A DNA stretch of 64,000 nt, taken from NCBI GenBank assembly GCA_016713445.1, contig JADJPB010000001.1:124001-188000 (forward strand), read 5' to 3'. Position 1 is the stretch's first letter. Each line of letters starts with the position of its first letter. This document shows positions 60,732 through 64,000 of the stretch, in pieces. A model generated the notes under the pieces. That model made no database searches, was not told where the DNA came from, and worked only from the letters and a program-made list of their open reading frames with translations. This DNA comes from Bacteroidota bacterium. Lineage in GTDB: Bacteria > Bacteroidota > Bacteroidia > AKYH767-A > OLB10. The position numbers and the translations under genes are program-made.

Positions 60732-62654
60732 TTATTTCGACAAAATCACAAACTCCGTACGTCTATTTTTCATTCTCCCTTGCGACGTAGCATTATCTGC
60801 AACGGGTTTCGTAGCTCCAAAACCTTTCGAACTTAAACGCGATTTATCCACTCCATTTTGAATTAAAAAATCAGAAACAGATTTTGCTCGAGCTTCTGAT
60901 AAACTTAAATTGTTAGCAGAAATTCCAACATTATCGGTATGGCCGTACACTGCGACGCGCATGGTTGGATTTTCTTTTAAATAATTTGCGAAATCCACGA
61001 TGATTGCTTTGTCTTGTTTTGTCAACGTTGAACTTTCAGTATCAAATAAAATATTGTTGAGTGTATAAGCTCCACCAATCTCTGTTTTTTGAAGTTGGAT
61101 ATCTACTTTGATGGGTTCAAGCTTCATGGTGTCATCTTTAGAAAAGTAAGCGGAATTGTAAGCGTATCCTTGCTTTTTTACCGTTAGAATATAATCTTGA
61201 TCGAATAATACTACTGAAGCATATTTACCACTGGTGCTATCATAAGATACGTCGGCAAACTCTTGGGTATTTACATTTTTTAAAGAGATGGTTGCTTTAT
61301 TAGGAGAATTTTGGTTTTCGTCTTTTAAATCTCCTTTAATAAATAATACACGATCGGGTTTTGCTGCTGGATGTAAATCGAAGGAGTAAATATCATAGCC
61401 ACCTTTTCCTTGTAAACTATTACTCGAAAAATATCCTTTTTGCCCATCGGTACTCGCAAAGAATCCTAATTCGTCGGCCTCAGTGTTGATGGGATATCCT
61501 AAATTCATGGGCTGACTCCAAGTGCCATCTGTCTGCATTTTGCATTTGTAAATGTCGTATCCACCTAAACCGGGTAATGCGTCACTGCTAAAATAAAAAG
61601 TTTTATTGTCAGGATGAATGAATGGCGTTTTCTCATTTCCTGCAGTGTTGATGGGACTTCCTATGCTTTTCATGGGTCCCCATTCGCCGTTCTCTAATTT
61701 TTTACTGAAATAAATATCGCTCGTTTGACTCACCGAATCTCGAATGCTGACAAAGTATAATGTTTTTCCGTTTGGCGAAATACTGGGTTGACTTTCCCAA
61801 CGATTAGGGTCATTGATAGTGGCGCCAACACTTCGCGGCTCTGACCATACACCCTTCGTTTCATCGCTGGTATAAATATCAAAGTTTCCGTTTTTATTTA
61901 CGGTGAAAAATAAATGCTTGTTGTCGATGGTGATGGTGGCTCCCCCTTCATTGTTTGAACCCGCTTTGTTAAATGGTGGAAGCATCGCGTCTCCTTTGTC
62001 AAATACACTATCTTTCTTCACGCTGATCATAAATTTTTCTACACTAGCAGGAAAAAGAGAGCCTCGCTTTTGTTCTTCATAACGACGGGTGAAAAAACAA
62101 TATTCTTGGTCGGGTGATATGATGGCTAAGTATTCAGGATCGGGCCCTGAGACGTTGTTTAAGGGCACAGGTTGAAACGGAACTGGATTCATCATGAACT
62201 TGGCTCGTTGAACTTTTTGAGAAGCATCACGAGCGTTTTCTTCTTTCACTTTGTTGAAGTCTAGAAACGACTCAAAATAGGTGATAGCTTTCTTGTATTC
62301 TTTTACATCGTACCAATAGTCAGCTAATCGATAATGAGCGTCCGCACTGGCGTCTGGACATACCTCGATGAGTTTTTCATAAGCTGCTGACATCACTTTA
62401 TCATTATGATTTTGCCAGGCAACATCTCCTAGTAATTTTAAAGGATCAGCAAATGTTGAGTCTTCAGCAATGGCTTTATCGCAAAGTTCTTTAATGGATG
62501 CTAATGGCTTTTTATCATTTCGTGCCTCACGTGCTTTTTCATAATACTTATTGGCAGCTTTATTTTCTGAAGGTGGGCAAAGTGATTTTGATTGCGCAAA
62601 CACAAGGTTTGTACTAAAAATTAAAATATAAAGAAGTAGGTATAGCTTTTTCAA
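60732..62654 (-). CDS. PorE-like T9SS envelope protein (TPR, PD40 propeller, OmpA domain)
   Basis: About 640 residues. The open frame reaches 62735, but the signal peptide 'KKLYLLLYILIFSTNLVFAQ' follows a TTG at 62654, preferred because CATATTTG about 25 bases upstream resembles a -7 element (the first 27 residues look non-coding). Domains in order: TPR ('KYYEKAREARNDKKPLASI', 'AHYRLADYWYDVKEYKKAIT'), PD40 propeller ('WESQPSISPNGKTLYFVS', 'GGYDIYKCKMQTDGTWSQP'), a carboxypeptidase-regulatory-like fold ('NKATISLKNVNTQEFADVSY'), and OmpA ('NNILFDTESSTLTKQDKAI', 'GHTDNVGISANNLSLSEARA', 'NRRTEFVILSK'). This is the order described for PorE, which links the T9SS to peptidoglycan. Several paralogues usually exist. 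Confidence 0.82.
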   Translation of the reverse strand: MKKLYLLLYILIFSTNLVFAQSKSLCPPSENKAANKYYEKAREARNDKKPLASIKELCDKAIAEDSTFADPLKLLGDVAWQNHNDKVMSAAYEKLIEVCPDASADAHYRLADYWYDVKEYKKAITYFESFLDFNKVKEENARDASQKVQRAKFMMNPVPFQPVPLNNVSGPDPEYLAIISPDQEYCFFTRRYEEQKRGSLFPASVEKFMISVKKDSVFDKGDAMLPPFNKAGSNNEGGATITIDNKHLFFTVNKNGNFDIYTSDETKGVWSEPRSVGATINDPNRWESQPSISPNGKTLYFVSIRDSVSQTSDIYFSKKLENGEWGPMKSIGSPINTAGNEKTPFIHPDNKTFYFSSDALPGLGGYDIYKCKMQTDGTWSQPMNLGYPINTEADELGFFASTDGQKGYFSSNSLQGKGGYDIYSFDLHPAAKPDRVLFIKGDLKDENQNSPNKATISLKNVNTQEFADVSYDSTSGKYASVVLFDQDYILTVKKQGYAYNSAYFSKDDTMKLEPIKVDIQLQKTEIGGAYTLNNILFDTESSTLTKQDKAIIVDFANYLKENPTMRVAVYGHTDNVGISANNLSLSEARAKSVSDFLIQNGVDKSRLSSKGFGATKPVADNATSQGRMKNRRTEFVILSK

Positions 62655-62831
62655 TGGTCTTGTAACGCAATTACTCCCGCAAATATGATACGATTTGGGA
62701 ATAAAAATGTAATGGGGAAGATTTAATGTCAACAATGCGCTGTGATTAACTCCTTGTCGTCGAAAATATCAATCTGATTATAAAGGAAGAAGAAAAGATT
62801 GATTTTTCCACTTGAGTTTTTGCATTAATGC

Positions 62832-62858
62832 AAAAGGTCGGCGAGGCCGACCCTTTTT
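62832..62858 (-). terminator. Terminator after the right-edge gene
   Basis: GGTCGGC-GAG-GCCGACC with A- and T-runs on either side. It follows the stop at 62877 on the minus strand and separates that gene from the PorE-like gene. Confidence 0.85.
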
Positions 62859-62876
62859 AGCAGGTTTAGTGTTTAA

Positions 62877-64000
62877 TTACTTTTTAACTAATTTTATGGC
62901 TGAACTGATGTTTTCACCTGAAACTAATCGAGCCATATACACTCCATTGGTCCATTTTTCACCGAGTTGCACATTCTGATTTCCCAAACTGGAAATGATT
63001 CGCTCTTCGATCAATCTTCCACTCATATCAAATATTTGTAATGCTGATTTCTGCTCTAAAGAATATATTGAAAGTGATACTTGATGATTGAATGGATTTG
63101 GAGAAGCCATTAATCCAATTTGATCGATTGAGTGATCATTTAGACCTACCACATCAACAATTTCAAATTTGTCTAATCCACCTTCCACGATATTAAAAAT
63201 AGGACCTGGATCGCCAACGTTAACGATAAGCTGCATGGTTGAATTGGCTGTTAGGAACGAGTTAATAGGAATCGATTGAAAATTCCATTGAGAAGAAGAT
63301 CCGTTTGGACCTAGAGCTTCAATAAGTACGGTGTTGGTTCCATCTGTCAAATATACTTTCATGGAATCATCAGGTTGGCCGTTGGTAGTTCCACCGTTGT
63401 AAAACCAGCGGTAATAATTGACGTGTGGATTTAAAAGTGTACTTACATCGAAGATCGGTGAAGTCAAGATGGTGCTTCCTTGATCCACATCATTATCCCA
63501 AGCGCCACCACCACCGTTATCAGTGACGAATGCCCATGTTCCACAATCAGCACTAACATCAGCACCCGGATTAGCAGTTTGACCTTGGTTCGTGGTAGCT
63601 ATTGGCGCTCCTCTTTCCCAAAGATTTCCGGAAGGGCCACTTACGGTCCATCCAAAGTCAAGAACAAAGTCATCATAATAACCTTTGTCCAATGAAATGT
63701 TATAAGGGTTTCCTCCAGTCACATTTTGATTACTCGAGCAATACGTACGATGTCCCCAATTTCCAATCGTTAAATTATAAACTCCTTGAAAGAAACCTGG
63801 AATGGTAAATTGACCACTTGCATCTGTAGTAGTTGAATTATTATTCTGTGTATTTTCAAAATAGACGGTTGCATTAGGAATGGGATTATTAGTTCCAGAT
63901 TCTACTACCGTACCTGTGACCGTTACTGTTGGAAAAATAGTATTCAATTGAACATCTAATATCGTTAATACACCATTCTGCAGTACTACACCTGAAATTG
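62877..64000 (-). CDS. Secreted protein with carboxypeptidase-regulatory and T9SS domains, N-terminus beyond right edge
   Basis: The reading frame is open to the right edge, so the N-terminal part (possibly a peptidase domain) is missing. Seen: a carboxypeptidase-regulatory-like domain ('VTGTVVESGTNNPIPNATVY', 'GQFTIPGFFQGVYNLTIGNW'). Then comes a module common beside secreted Bacteroidota peptidases ('DFGWTVSGPSGNLWERGAPI', 'WAFVTDNGGGGAWDNDVDQG', 'NYYRWFYNGGTTNGQPDDSM'). It ends with a type A sorting domain ('MASPNPFNHQVSLSIYSLEQ' ... 'NGVYMARLVSGENISSAIKL'). Subtilases and M14 peptidases often carry this tail, but the enzyme part is not in the window. Confidence 0.8.
   Translation of the reverse strand, partial: ISGVVLQNGVLTILDVQLNTIFPTVTVTGTVVESGTNNPIPNATVYFENTQNNNSTTTDASGQFTIPGFFQGVYNLTIGNWGHRTYCSSNQNVTGGNPYNISLDKGYYDDFVLDFGWTVSGPSGNLWERGAPIATTNQGQTANPGADVSADCGTWAFVTDNGGGGAWDNDVDQGSTILTSPIFDVSTLLNPHVNYYRWFYNGGTTNGQPDDSMKVYLTDGTNTVLIEALGPNGSSSQWNFQSIPINSFLTANSTMQLIVNVGDPGPIFNIVEGGLDKFEIVDVVGLNDHSIDQIGLMASPNPFNHQVSLSIYSLEQKSALQIFDMSGRLIEERIISSLGNQNVQLGEKWTNGVYMARLVSGENISSAIKLVKK

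Overview
The window looks like a stretch of a Bacteroidota chromosome (Sphingobacteriia/Chitinophagia-like). The main signs are several secreted proteins with type IX secretion (T9SS) C-terminal sorting domains or a gliding-motility-type C-terminal domain, a PorE-like T9SS envelope protein, promoters of the TTTG-N20-TAnnTTTG type, the order thrS-infC-rpmI-rplT, and many families best known from this phylum (MbnP/MbnH, DUF4412, DUF6134, DUF6056-like, SBBP-type propellers). G+C is low, except in one large PKD/Ig-type gene at 55.4-60.3 kb.

Layout. 0-4 kb: two secreted propeller proteins, a lipoprotein and a frame-broken DUF2200 gene, all on the minus strand. 4.7-13 kb: a heavy-metal efflux operon on the minus strand. 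It runs response regulator, histidine kinase, CzcA-type RND pump, TolC-like channel, adaptor, small membrane protein. AAG-containing half-sites spaced about 11 bp lie upstream of both the regulator and the pump and look like the regulator's operators. 13-20 kb: a DUF6056-like membrane protein, rplT/rpmI/infC/thrS (infC appears to start at AUA), and a GH13 glycosidase. 20-22 kb: a truncated IS110-family transposase between two inverted 39-nt repeats, then an MGMT-like gene. 22-29.5 kb (plus strand): M23 peptidase, patatin, acyl-CoA carboxylase beta subunit, hexapeptide-repeat protein, unknown exported protein, phosphohexomutase. 29.5-37 kb (minus): secreted and outer-membrane proteins, including a GH-like/beta-helix protein and an alpha/beta-hydrolase-like protein without its Ser. 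37-45 kb (plus): a gliding-type secreted protein, a copper-associated cluster (small Cys protein, MbnP, MbnH, outer-membrane barrel), and a large membrane-anchored propeller protein. 45.7-55 kb: OmpA with calcium-binding repeats, deoxynucleoside kinase/FolK, DUF6265-like protein, TRIC channel, DPP-IV, DUF4412, SdpI, M61 peptidase. 55-64 kb (minus): the giant PKD/Ig protein, the PorE-like protein and a T9SS protein cut by the right edge.

Two features cut across the window. First, single-base indels, mostly in homopolymers, break more than twenty genes, including thrS and infC. This points to uncorrected long-read errors rather than gene decay, so I give reconstructed gene extents. Second, a 16-base palindromic core (TCGCGAAGCCTCGCGA) occurs nine times exactly and at least twice in degraded form. 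Every exact copy is intergenic, both orientations occur, and several copies sit inside short tandem repeats between 4-5 bp direct repeats. One copy forms a transcription terminator, and two flank the IS110 remnant. This dispersed core is the best candidate here for an undescribed repeat system.
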